Below are positions 17,232 to 25,307 of a stretch of DNA of 64,000 nucleotides, in pieces (the first letter of the stretch is position 1; each line of letters starts with the position of its first letter). The position numbers and the translations under genes were made by a program. The stretch comes from Olsenella profusa F0195 (GTDB lineage Bacteria > Actinomycetota > Coriobacteriia > Coriobacteriales > Atopobiaceae): contig NZ_AWEZ01000073.1 in NCBI RefSeq assembly GCF_000468755.1, positions 62,001 through 126,000 on the forward strand. The letters are read 5' to 3'. The notes under the pieces were generated by a model. It was given only the letters and a program-made list of their open reading frames with translations, ran no database searches and was not told the origin of the DNA.

Positions 17232-18467
17232 TTAGAATCCCATCGCCTGGAAGGCGAACATCAGCACCGTGAGGATGACGACCGCCACGATGGTAAACCA
17301 GGTGAGTGCGTTCCATATGCGCCCGTTGGCGTGACGCCCCATGATGTGGTGGTCGCTGGCGATGAACACCATGCAGAGCAGCAGAACGGGGAGCAACACG
17401 CCATTGATGACCTGCGAGACCATCATGATGCCAAAGAGGCTGGCACCAGGGATCAGCACGACGGCCGCGCTGGCGACAGTGATGGCCGCAATGGTGCCGT
17501 GGTAGACGGGCGCGTCCCTCCATCCGCTGCCCGCACCGCGCTCCCAGCCAAAGGCCTCGCAGACGGCGCCGGCGGTGATGCCGGGCATGACGCAGGCCGC
17601 CAGGAACGATGCCCCAACGAGCCCTGCGGCGAAGAGGGCGGAGCTGTACTCACCAGCCAAGGGCACGAGCGCCTGGGCGGCATCGGCCGCATCGTTCACC
17701 TGCACGCCCGCGGGGTAGAGCACCGCACCCGTGGTGAGGATGATGAACCAGGTGATGAGCTCGGCAGCGATCACGCCGGTGACGTTGTCGGCGCGCTGGC
17801 CGGGGATGTCGGTCTCGTCCAGGTTCTTCTCCACCACGTTGCTCGCGACCATGAAGATCATGTAGGGCGAGATGGTGGTGCCGGCATTTGCCACGAGCAG
17901 GGAGATGTAACTGGGGTTCGTGGATATCTGTGGCACGAGGGTGTCATGCAGTGCGTCACCCCAATCGGGACCACATATGACGCCGGCGATGACATACGTC
18001 ACGAACACGCAGCTGATGGTCAACAGGATCCGCTCTATGCGGTGGTACGAGCCACTCATGGAGAGCAGCCAGGTGGCAATGGCCGCCACGGGAACCGACA
18101 CCACCACGGGCACGCCGAAGAGCGCCATGCCGCTGGCGATGCCGGCAAACTCCGAGAGCGTGACGGCGAAGTTGGACACGATGAGCGCAAGCATGGCCAC
18201 GGCCGAGATGCGGACGCCAAAGCGCTCCCGGATGAGCGAGGCGAAGCCCTTGCCCGTGGCGCACCCCATGCGGGCGGCCGTCTCCTGTACCACCACGAGC
18301 AGCACGCCCATCACGGGAACGGTCCAGAGCATACCAAAGCCAAACTGCGCTCCGGCCGTCGAGTAGGTTGCGACGCCACCCGCGTCATTGCCCGCGAGTG
18401 CGGTGAGCAGGCCGGGTCCCATGGCGGCCAGGATGGCGAGCGCGCCGGTCCTCCTCTTCGTGGCCAT
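17232..18467 (-). CDS. NRAMP-related transporter of the magnesium (NRMT) type
   Basis: 411 residues with about 11 hydrophobic segments in the NRAMP/SLC11 fold. Classic manganese/iron NRAMPs have DPGN in helix 1 and a Met-containing MPH motif in helix 6. Here helix 1 reads GNDAGGVATY and helix 6 reads GTTISPYMIF, so the sulfur ligand and standard motif are gone. This is what distinguishes the NRAMP-related magnesium transporters described from Eggerthella lenta, also a coriobacterium. The ATG lies one base after the stop codon of the MgtE-like gene, so the two are co-translated. Mg2+ is the likely substrate; Mn2+ is the alternative. Confidence 0.8.
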   Translation of the reverse strand: MATKRRTGALAILAAMGPGLLTALAGNDAGGVATYSTAGAQFGFGMLWTVPVMGVLLVVVQETAARMGCATGKGFASLIRERFGVRISAVAMLALIVSNFAVTLSEFAGIASGMALFGVPVVVSVPVAAIATWLLSMSGSYHRIERILLTISCVFVTYVIAGVICGPDWGDALHDTLVPQISTNPSYISLLVANAGTTISPYMIFMVASNVVEKNLDETDIPGQRADNVTGVIAAELITWFIILTTGAVLYPAGVQVNDAADAAQALVPLAGEYSSALFAAGLVGASFLAACVMPGITAGAVCEAFGWERGAGSGWRDAPVYHGTIAAITVASAAVVLIPGASLFGIMMVSQVINGVLLPVLLLCMVFIASDHHIMGRHANGRIWNALTWFTIVAVVILTVLMFAFQAMGF

Positions 18468-18468
18468 G

Positions 18469-20307
18469 CTATGCGCCCATGCCGTTCATGAGGGCGGACA
18501 CGATGCCAACGAACGCCAGCACGGCTATCGCCATGGCGATAGCCTGTAGCGCGAGACCGGAGGTCTCGCGGCCACGACTCTCCCTGCGTCGCAGCACGAT
18601 GAGGTAGAGGGGGCAAAGCACAAACGAGAGCAGGACGCTCGCGGCCGCCGCTGTGAAGCCGTAGGCTCCCACGCGTGCCACCCGACTGAATGGGCCTGCA
18701 AAGAACGTGCCGAAGATGCCCGTGGAGACGAGGGCGATGAAGGCCGCAAAGAGCAGCCCCAACCCGATGCCCTTGACCGTAAAGCCTGCGACGGAGGGCG
18801 AGTCCTCGTCATCGGGGTCATTCTCGATGAAGAAGTTGGTGACGAAGGTGGCGGAGTCGAGGGCCGCCACGATGGCAGCGGGCATGGCAAAGCCCAGAGC
18901 CATGACCTCGCCGCGCATGCCCGTCCCCAGGAGTGCGGCAAGCAGGGAGAAGCCGATCATCCAGAACAGGAACCACAGTTCGTTGCGGCAGAGCCAGAGG
19001 ATGTCATGGGATCCCTTGCTTCCGTCACTGTCGCCATGTCCCGCGCCGGCGATCTGCAGGTCCTCCTCATGTTCCTCCTCCAGGACGTCGAGCGCGTCGT
19101 CCACGGTGACGATGCCCAGCAGACGATGGGCATCGTCCACAACGGGCATGGCCAGCAGGTTGTACTTGGCGATGTCCTTGGCCACGTCCTCCTGGTCGTC
19201 GTCGGGCCCGGCGGTCACCAGCTCATCGTGGGCGATGGACGAGAGTTGCAGGTCCCCGTCATGCGAGATGAGGTTCCTCAGGCTCACCACGCCGGAGAGG
19301 TGGTCCTCGTCGTCCTTGAGGTAGATGTAGTTGACGGCCTCGAAGTCCTCGTCAAGGCTGCGTATGGCGGCAACGGCATCCGCCACCGTTGCCTGCTCGG
19401 GGAGCGAGACGGCCTCGGAGGTCATGATGCGGCCCGCCGTGTTCTCCCGATAGCCCAGCAGCTGGTTGATGGCCTTGCGCTCCTTGACACCCATCAGGCG
19501 CAGGAGCTTCTCGGCCTTGTCGTAGTCAAGCTCGCTCACGAGCTCCGCGGCGTCATCGGGGTCCATCTCGGAGAGCAGGCGCGAGGCGGCGTCCTCGTTC
19601 ATGTCGTCCATGAGCTCCGCCGCCATGGAGTCATCGGCGAGCTCGGCGATGGCGTCGGCCGCCTGCTCCTCATCGAGCTGGGCAAACACCTGGCCACGCA
19701 GGCGCGGGTCAAGCTTCTCGATGATGTCGGCGATGTCAGCGGGATGCAGCTCGTCGAGCGTCTTGTGCGACACGGAGAGCTTCACGTTGGAGAGGTCACG
19801 GTCGATGAGGTCCATGTAGTTCCATGCGATGATGCGTTCGGGAATGGCCCTGCCGAGGGACCTGGCGAGGCGGAGCACGAGACGCTCCAGTGCGGGTGAG
19901 AGGGAGCGCAGCAGGCCGCGGATGCCCACCTCGGCACCAAGGAGACGCAGCTGGTTGGCGTTGGTGTCCGAGAGCTTGAGGTCGTTCACGCGCACCACGC
20001 GCGCGCCGCGCGTGTCCACGATCTGCTTGTTGAGCAGGTCGCGGGCCACAAGCACCTCGTCGGGTTGCAGATAGCTGAAGCGAATGTCCGTGGAGACCAC
20101 CTTGAGGTGAATCTCGCTCTCGTCAAAGGAGTCGACGTACTTGCGCCAGCTGATCATGAACGGCGTGCGACCCGGACCCTCGACGGCAAGGGAGGTGATG
20201 CGGGGGAAGACCTCACCCGTGGCGATGCCCAGGTCATTGACTCTGCCGATGCGCTCGCCCTTGGCGTCGAGCACCGGGTTTCCTACGAGCTGTGAAAGGT
20301 AGATCAT
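18469..20307 (-). CDS. MgtE-like protein: PRC-barrels, MgtE N-domain, CBS pair and atypical membrane domain
   Basis: 612 residues from ATG 20307, chosen for AAAGGAG just upstream. Residues about 1-140 contain two PRC-barrel-like units (GERIGRVNDLGI, GARVVRVNDLKL). An MgtE_N helical domain (LDELHPADIADIIEKLD, LSEMDPDDAAELVSELD) and a CBS pair follow; in MgtE these sense cytosolic Mg2+. The C-terminal 150 residues have about five hydrophobic segments but lack the GNAGxQ-type pore motif of MgtE channels. It may act as the Mg2+-sensing partner of the NRAMP-like protein encoded one base downstream rather than as a channel. This role is inference. Confidence 0.8.
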   Translation of the reverse strand: MIYLSQLVGNPVLDAKGERIGRVNDLGIATGEVFPRITSLAVEGPGRTPFMISWRKYVDSFDESEIHLKVVSTDIRFSYLQPDEVLVARDLLNKQIVDTRGARVVRVNDLKLSDTNANQLRLLGAEVGIRGLLRSLSPALERLVLRLARSLGRAIPERIIAWNYMDLIDRDLSNVKLSVSHKTLDELHPADIADIIEKLDPRLRGQVFAQLDEEQAADAIAELADDSMAAELMDDMNEDAASRLLSEMDPDDAAELVSELDYDKAEKLLRLMGVKERKAINQLLGYRENTAGRIMTSEAVSLPEQATVADAVAAIRSLDEDFEAVNYIYLKDDEDHLSGVVSLRNLISHDGDLQLSSIAHDELVTAGPDDDQEDVAKDIAKYNLLAMPVVDDAHRLLGIVTVDDALDVLEEEHEEDLQIAGAGHGDSDGSKGSHDILWLCRNELWFLFWMIGFSLLAALLGTGMRGEVMALGFAMPAAIVAALDSATFVTNFFIENDPDDEDSPSVAGFTVKGIGLGLLFAAFIALVSTGIFGTFFAGPFSRVARVGAYGFTAAAASVLLSFVLCPLYLIVLRRRESRGRETSGLALQAIAMAIAVLAFVGIVSALMNGMGA

Positions 20308-20518
20308 GCAGGCTCCTTTGTGGGCCGGGCGCGTGTCATGGGCATGGCGCGCCGCATTCACCGGGCGTACCCCGCGGTGAGGCCGACAAAGGAAGGCGCG
20401 TCACCGCGGGGTCATCGACTGTGAGGTCGGGGTTTCATCGATGACCTTTCTCCTTGGCTGCAGGGGGAGGTGACGTAGCCTTTCAGGCATGCGCCATGCC
20501 CCAACGGAAGATTGTACA
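20308..20518 (-). promoter_or_regulatory. Structured 5' leader of the magnesium transport operon
   Basis: On the - strand TGTACAAT (-10 TACAAT at about 20513-20518) would start a leader of about 200 bases. It holds two consecutive long hairpins: TCGATGACC/GGTCATCGA (20438-20446 with 20410-20418, 9 bp) and CCCCGCGGTGA/TCACCGCGGGG (20370-20380 with 20401-20411, 11 bp). The two touch at 20410-20411. A metal-responsive riboswitch or attenuator is plausible by position. I do not recognise the M-box consensus. Confidence 0.45.
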
Positions 20519-20559
20519 CGTCGGGAGGGCATATGCCCCACGCGCCGCCCGACCGGCAT

Positions 20560-20697
20560 GAGTCGTTCGCAAATTATCATGTCCTTGCCGAGGATGCATC
20601 ACAAACAACAAGAGCACTAGCTGCGGCGATGCAATGTGAGAGCCATGCGCATATGCGAACGACTCCCACGACGAGCGCGGAGGAATGCGAACGACTC
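20560..20697. repeat. Three copies of a 12-base repeat, TGCGAACGACTC
   Basis: GAGTCGTTCGCA at 20560-20571 and its exact complement TGCGAACGACTC at 20654-20665 and 20686-20697, the latter two 32 bases apart. They lie between lemA and the Mg-transport leader, where no gene is seen. They may be regulator sites or part of a 3' hairpin for lemA. Confidence 0.6.
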
Positions 20698-20731
20698 GAA
20701 GAGCAGGGGTGCAGAGGGACGCTGCCGCAGG

Positions 20732-21283
20732 CTAGAACTTCACCTGGGGAGCCTGGCGCGCTGCCGTGTCGACAACCTCGAAGCCCTGACGCGTCTTGAA
20801 CCTGCTGCCCGCGACGATGTTGCCAGGGAACGTCTCGATGGCGTTGTTGTAGGTGAGCACGCAGTCATTGAAGCTCTGGCGCGCATATACGATGCGATTC
20901 TCGGTATCGGTGAGGTCGGCCTGGAGCTGCTGGAAGTTTGTGTTGGCCTTGAGCTCGGGGTAGGCCTCGGCCACGGCAAAAAGCGACTTGAGCGTGTCAG
21001 TGAGCACGTTGGAGGCCTGCATCTTCGCCTCGGGCGTGGTGGCGTTGGCGACGGCTGCACGAGCCTGCGTGACGGCCTCGAGCGTGCCGGACTCGTGCGC
21101 GGCGTATCCCTTGACCGTCTCAACGAGGTTGGGAATGAGGTCGTTGCGGCGCTGGAGCTGTGCGTCTATCGTCTGCCAGGCGTTGTCGCAACGATTGTCC
21201 TTTGTGACGATGCCGTTATAGAGCGAGACGAACCACACTGCGAGCACAATGATGACAACGACGATGATGCCAAGGATGGGCAT
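20732..21283 (-). CDS. lemA: LemA family membrane protein
   Basis: 183 residues, the usual length. One N-terminal membrane helix (ILGIIVVVIIVLAVWFVSLYN) is followed by the LemA coiled domain. Conserved parts include NRCDNAWQTIDAQLQRRNDLIPNLVETVKGYAAHE and the C-terminal YNNAIETFPGNIVA. ATG 21283 has GGAGG eight bases upstream; an upstream in-frame ATG would give extra poorly conserved residues. Function in bacteria is unclear. It is a single gene downstream of tRNA-Ser. Confidence 0.9.
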   Translation of the reverse strand: MPILGIIVVVIIVLAVWFVSLYNGIVTKDNRCDNAWQTIDAQLQRRNDLIPNLVETVKGYAAHESGTLEAVTQARAAVANATTPEAKMQASNVLTDTLKSLFAVAEAYPELKANTNFQQLQADLTDTENRIVYARQSFNDCVLTYNNAIETFPGNIVAGSRFKTRQGFEVVDTAARQAPQVKF

Positions 21284-21383
21284 AGTCAGTTCCTCCATTC
21301 GTCTGCCTGACCACTGCGGGCAGCCCTTCGATTTGCTGTAGTATACCCGCTTGTGGAGAAATGCCACCTGGGCGGAGGCCCAA

Positions 21384-21473
21384 TGGCGGAGGGGGAGGGA
21401 TTCGAACCCTCGGAACGGGTTACCGCTCGACGGTTTTCAAGACCGTTGCAATCGACCACTCTGCCACCCCTCC
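21384..21473 (-). tRNA. tRNA-Ser(UGA)
   Basis: 90 bases including an encoded CCA. The acceptor stem GGAGGGG pairs with CCCCTCC, the discriminator is G, the T arm is GAGGG-TTCGAAT-CCCTC, and a long variable arm is present as in serine tRNAs. The anticodon loop is CTTGAAA with anticodon TGA. Confidence 0.95.
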
Positions 21474-21535
21474 GCGTGATGGAGCAGATATATCCTACAA
21501 CATGTGATCTTTTTGTCATGCGAGAGGGAGACGGT

Positions 21536-22096
21536 GTGATTCGGGCAAGTGATGACGAGAGGTTCATGCGCCTTGCACTGCGCGAGGCCCGGCTGGCGGC
21601 ACAGGAGGGGGAAGTTCCTGTTGGGGCCGTGGTGGTCTATGACGCCACACGCGATCCGGCGAGCTCCCTTTACATCGATTCAGAGAGGTCACGGATGGAA
21701 CGCGAGGACGCACCGGCGCCCCGGGTCATCTCCAGTGCGCATAACCGCCGCGAGCTCGATGAGGATCCTGCGGCGCATGCCGAGTTCCTTGCCATGGAGC
21801 TTGCCTCCTGCGAGCTTGGGCACTGGCGGCTTTCGGGCTGTACGGTCTACGTGACGCTGGAACCCTGTCTCATGTGTGCGGGTCTTATGGTGAACGCGCG
21901 AGTCGACGGCTGCGTGTATGGCGCGAGCGACCCCAAGGGCGGTGCGGTTGGGTCGCTCTTTGACGTGAGCGCGGACGAGCGCCTCGATCACAACTTTCCC
22001 GTGCGGGCGGGTGTGCTCGAGGAGGAATGCTCCCACCTGCTGAAGGACTTCTTCCGCGACCGTCGACGGGGACACCGTCGGCATGCCTCGGCGTAG
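21536..22096 (+). CDS. tadA: tRNA-specific adenosine deaminase TadA
   Basis: 186 residues from GTG 21536, which has AGAGGGAG just upstream; an in-frame ATG at 21518 has no ribosome-binding site. TadA converts adenosine-34 of tRNA-Arg(ACG) to inosine. The zinc and catalytic motifs are HAE (residues 81-83) and PCLMC (110-114). A segment of about 25 residues (about 38-64) is inserted after VGAVVVYD, before the AHNRRE strand, compared with the usual compact enzyme of about 155 residues. It follows the tRNA-Ser gene on the opposite strand. Confidence 0.9.
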   Translation: MIRASDDERFMRLALREARLAAQEGEVPVGAVVVYDATRDPASSLYIDSERSRMEREDAPAPRVISSAHNRRELDEDPAAHAEFLAMELASCELGHWRLSGCTVYVTLEPCLMCAGLMVNARVDGCVYGASDPKGGAVGSLFDVSADERLDHNFPVRAGVLEEECSHLLKDFFRDRRRGHRRHASA

Positions 22097-22186
22097 CTCC
22101 TATCGAGCAGAGGCGTTGAGCGAGAGGGGGGCGGCGCGCATGGCTGGGGCGCGTCGCCCCCGCAGCGTCGGCGTCCTTCCGATGGG

Positions 22187-22308
22187 CCTAGACGATATGT
22201 AGAGCGATCGGGACCTCGCTCTGTGAAGCAGTGGCCCTCATGGGGCGTCGTGGGTTAGGCTCGATCCTGTAGGAATCCGGCTTGCCACATTCACAGGAGG
22301 TCCCGACC
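22187..22308 (+). ncRNA. IS110 left end, candidate bridge-RNA region
   Basis: The non-coding segment upstream of the transposase is about 85% identical by hand alignment to 36159-36283 (inverted), so it belongs to the element. IS110-family elements encode their bridge RNA in this left-end region. A local hairpin is GAGCGA/TCGCTC around 22202-22219. TCGGGACCTC (22208-22217) is complementary to GAGGTCCCGA (22297-22306), which would cover the transposase ribosome-binding site. Confidence 0.5.
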
Positions 22309-23394
22309 ATGATGTACTCTACCAGCATCGGCCTTGACGTGCACGCCCGCTCCATCAGCGCCGCCGCCTTCGTCTTCGAGACGGGCGAGGTCTCCCAGCG
22401 CACGTTCGGCTACGACCCGCAGGGCGTCGCCGCGTGGGCCCGCTCGCTGCCGCAACCAGCGGGCTGCCTCTACGAGAGCGGCCCGACGGGCTTCGACCTG
22501 CAGAGGAGGCTCCTGGCTCTGGGACTTCCCTGCCACGTGGGCGCCGTCACCAGGATGCTGAGGCCGTCCGGCGAGCGGGTGAAGACCGACAGGAGGGACG
22601 CCCTGTTCCTCTCGAGGCTGCTGGCTGTGGGCGAGTTCGTCGAGTGTGAGCCCCCGACGCCCGCCATGGAGGCCGCCCGCGACCTCTCCCGCGCCCGCGA
22701 GGACGCCCGGGAGGCGCTGATGAGGGCGCGCCACCAGCTCTCGAAGTTCCTGCTCAGGAAGGGGCACGTGTGGCCGAGGGGCAGGTCCACGTGGACCAGG
22801 GCGCACAGGGAATGGCTGCGCTCGATAGAGCTGGCCGACCCCTGCGAGCGGCTCGTCCTCGAGGAGTACGTCGCGCAGGTCAGAGAGTGCGAGGAGCGGC
22901 GTGAGCGTCTCGACGCGGCCATCGCCGAGAGGTCGCGCGCCGACGACCTCGCCGGTGTCACCTCGAGGCTTTGCGCCCTGCGCGGTGTCTCCACCGTCAC
23001 CGCCTTCGGCATCGCCGTCGAGATAGGCGGCTTCTCGCGCTTCGCCACGCCGAGGGCACTCATGTCCTTCGTGGGTCTCGTGCCCTCCGAGTCCTCCTCC
23101 GGGGAGACGGTCTCGAGAGGCAGGATCACCAAGACTGGCAACTCCCACGTCAGGAGGCTGCTCGTCGAGGCCGCCTGGCACCACGCGCGACCGCTGTCGC
23201 CGGCCTCGGAGGCCGACGCCGCGGCCTCGTCCGGCCTCTCAGCCGGAGCCGCGGGCATCGCGTCGCGGGCGAACAGGCGGCTGCACCACAGATGCCTCGA
23301 CCTCAGGGCGAGGGGGAAGGGCGCCAACGTGACCAACGTCGCCGTGGCGCGCGAGCTGGCGGGCTTCTGCTGGGCGCTCGCGCTCGCGGGGTGA
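22309..23394 (+). CDS. IS110-family transposase
   Basis: 361 residues. The N-terminal RuvC-like DEDD domain shows D10 (IGLDVHARS), the Glu in YESGPTG and the KTDRRDA aspartates. The C-terminal Transposase_20 (helix-hairpin-helix) domain contains LRGVSTVTAFGIAVEIGGFSRF and FVGLVPSESSSGETVSRGRITKTGNSHVRRLL, with the conserved Ser region. The reading frame is intact, so the element may be active. ATG 22309 follows AGGAGG. IS110 elements lack terminal inverted repeats, so its right end, somewhere in 23395-23630, cannot be fixed by eye. Confidence 0.92.
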   Translation: MMYSTSIGLDVHARSISAAAFVFETGEVSQRTFGYDPQGVAAWARSLPQPAGCLYESGPTGFDLQRRLLALGLPCHVGAVTRMLRPSGERVKTDRRDALFLSRLLAVGEFVECEPPTPAMEAARDLSRAREDAREALMRARHQLSKFLLRKGHVWPRGRSTWTRAHREWLRSIELADPCERLVLEEYVAQVRECEERRERLDAAIAERSRADDLAGVTSRLCALRGVSTVTAFGIAVEIGGFSRFATPRALMSFVGLVPSESSSGETVSRGRITKTGNSHVRRLLVEAAWHHARPLSPASEADAAASSGLSAGAAGIASRANRRLHHRCLDLRARGKGANVTNVAVARELAGFCWALALAG

Positions 23395-23632
23395 CGGCAC
23401 CGTAGCAACCACACTCCCGCACGCGCCGGTGCGGCCGAGGCGCGTGGGGCACCCCGCGATGCGACTATGCGCAGCGAGGCGAGCCGCCTCGCCACGCGCG
23501 ACCCTAGACAGGCGGAGCTCCCCAGCCGAAGCATCGGAATGCGTTAGCCAACACGCGGATATCAGACTTGCAGCCGTGCGTCGAACCAGACACGCCCTGG
23601 GCGCCGCCGCACGGGAGGTGGCCATAGAAGGA

Positions 23633-23701
23633 GCAGGGCCGGCCCCCGAGAAATCGGAGGCTGGCCCTGCCTGCCCTCTTGACAAACCTATCTACATATC
23701 A
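23633..23701 (-). terminator. Terminator of gldA and left copy of an inverted terminal sequence
   Basis: The hairpin has left arm 23633-23649, right arm 23654-23670 and loop GAAA; 15 of 17 bases pair. From the gldA stop codon downward, the - strand reads TGATATGTAGATAG, then three differing bases, then TGTCAAGAGG. The same string occurs on the + strand from 36046. The region 23395-23632 before it holds the undefined IS110 right end and no gene. Confidence 0.7.
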
Positions 23702-24793
23702 GTCGCCCAGCGCCTTCTTGCCCATGGAGTCGGCTGCAACTATGGATGCGTAGAGCTCGTCGGGTGTGACGTCGCCAGCGAGGTTGTGGATGGTCTCGCC
23801 CGGCACGCAGGCGTTCCTGGCAATGGTGTGCACCTGGTCATCGGAGCTGATGCCCAGCTGCTCGAGTGTGACGGGAAGGCCAACCTCCAGGCAGAAGTCC
23901 TGGACGTCATCGAACTCGTCTTGCGGAGCCCCCTCGAGCACCAGTTGGACCAGGGTACCAAAGGCGACACAGCACCCATGCGGAGCGCTGTGGCCGCCAA
24001 GCGCCGTAAGGCCGTTGTAGAACGAGTGCGCAGCCGCACAGTTGACGTTGTCGGCACCGACACCAGAAAGGTAGACGTTTGCCTCCACGATGGCATCCAG
24101 GGCAGGCGTGACCACGTTGTTCTCGCAGGCGACGATTGCCTGGGAGCCATAGTCACGGAGCGTCTCGTAGCAAAGCTTCGCCAGGGCCATGCCGGCACGT
24201 GTGATGCCGGTTCCCTCCAGGCTGGGCGATTCGGTGCGGAGGGAGGAGCGTCCCTCGAAGTAGGTGCCGAGGGCATCCCCCATGCCAGCGATCAGGAACC
24301 TGACGGGCGCGTTGGCAATGACCTGGCTGTCCACCATAACGGCATCGGGGTTGGTGGGATAGAAGAGGTATTTGTCAAAGCTGCCGTCATCGTTGTAGAT
24401 GACCGAAAGGCCCGTGCAGGGCGCGTCTGTGGCTGCGACGGTGGGTATGGCGACGATGTGCGTGCCCGTGTAGTGGGCGGTCGCCTTGGCCGTGTCGATC
24501 GCGGAGCCTCCTCCTGCCGCCACGACGGTGTCAATCTCGTGCTCCTCGACCAGCTCCCGCATCCTTGCGATTTCGCCCTTGCTTGAGACGCCGCCGAAGA
24601 TCTCCCACTGGCGAACGTCATCGGAGTCCGCAAAGCTCTCCTCGATCTGATCATGGCACGCCTTGTAGCCACTTTTCGAGCACACAAAGAGCCATCGGCT
24701 GCCCATGTAGCCCATCTCATCCTTGAACCTGAGAAGGGCTCCCTTTCCCTGGACGTACTTGAGGGGTTCGCGCATCGCTCGTAGCAGCTTCAT
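23699..24793 (-). CDS. gldA: Iron-containing alcohol dehydrogenase, glycerol dehydrogenase family
   Basis: 364 residues, the length of GldA (about 367). NAD binding is shown by AAGGGSAIDTAKA. The metal ligands Asp and two His fit GMGDALGTYFEGR, GHSAPHGCCVAFG and AAHSFYNGL. It would oxidise glycerol to dihydroxyacetone or act on a related vicinal diol or ketone such as acetoin/butanediol; the nearby acetoin dehydrogenase operon makes the second option attractive. ATG 24793 is preceded by GAGGAG. It is divergent from cstA and faces the IS110 element. Confidence 0.85.
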   Translation of the reverse strand: MKLLRAMREPLKYVQGKGALLRFKDEMGYMGSRWLFVCSKSGYKACHDQIEESFADSDDVRQWEIFGGVSSKGEIARMRELVEEHEIDTVVAAGGGSAIDTAKATAHYTGTHIVAIPTVAATDAPCTGLSVIYNDDGSFDKYLFYPTNPDAVMVDSQVIANAPVRFLIAGMGDALGTYFEGRSSLRTESPSLEGTGITRAGMALAKLCYETLRDYGSQAIVACENNVVTPALDAIVEANVYLSGVGADNVNCAAAHSFYNGLTALGGHSAPHGCCVAFGTLVQLVLEGAPQDEFDDVQDFCLEVGLPVTLEQLGISSDDQVHTIARNACVPGETIHNLAGDVTPDELYASIVAADSMGKKALGD

Positions 24794-25307
24794 GACAGCT
24801 CCTCTCATGGAGTCACCGCTTCTCATGGCGGTGAAAGACACTGCAGAGTATATGTGGGTGCCGTGAGGGCACGGCCGCTCAAGCCGCGACTATTCGCCGG
24901 ATGTTGTGCAAGCTGGCCTGGAAGGCAGGGAAGTCCGGCCGCCGTGTCTCCGGTATGCCCCAGAGGATGGCGCGTTCGGGGTCTGGCGACGTCCCCACAT
25001 GTTTGGGCCGTGCGCTTGTGTCATGTGCTGCCTTAGCGAGGGCCCGGCCGAGCGGGTCGTTCGTCCATGAGGTGGCTGCGGCCGTAGATGGTGGGCTTTT
25101 CCGTCCTGTGTGCGGACGGTTTCGGAGACGTTTCCCTTTGCCCCGGAAAAGCCTGTGAGTGATACCACAGCCTTACGGGTATCAGGCCCCAAGTATGGTG
25201 TGCCGCGCTATCGGCAGGGGATAGACCTGCCCGGGATGCGCGACGTCCAGATGGCAGAGGGAGTGTGCCCTGCATGCAGGGCGCTTCCGTGCGGAGAGGT
25301 AGTGGCA
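24794..25307. other. Divergent intergenic region, gldA / cstA
   Basis: 514 bases with no recognisable gene; it must hold promoters for both genes. Small symmetrical sequences are visible, such as TGATACC...GGTATCA at about 25158-25183 and CACATG...CATGTG at 24997-25028. The latter encloses GTGCGCTTG, also found in the repeat family near 57145. I see no known riboswitch. Confidence 0.4.

Noticed and set aside
17232-18467. Ordinary manganese NRAMP (MntH)
   Set aside because: Helix-1 DPGN and helix-6 MPH motifs are missing, so manganese specificity is not supported.
20560-20697. CRISPR-like spacing of the 12-base repeats
   Set aside because: Only three short copies, one inverted, and no cas genes; not a CRISPR array.
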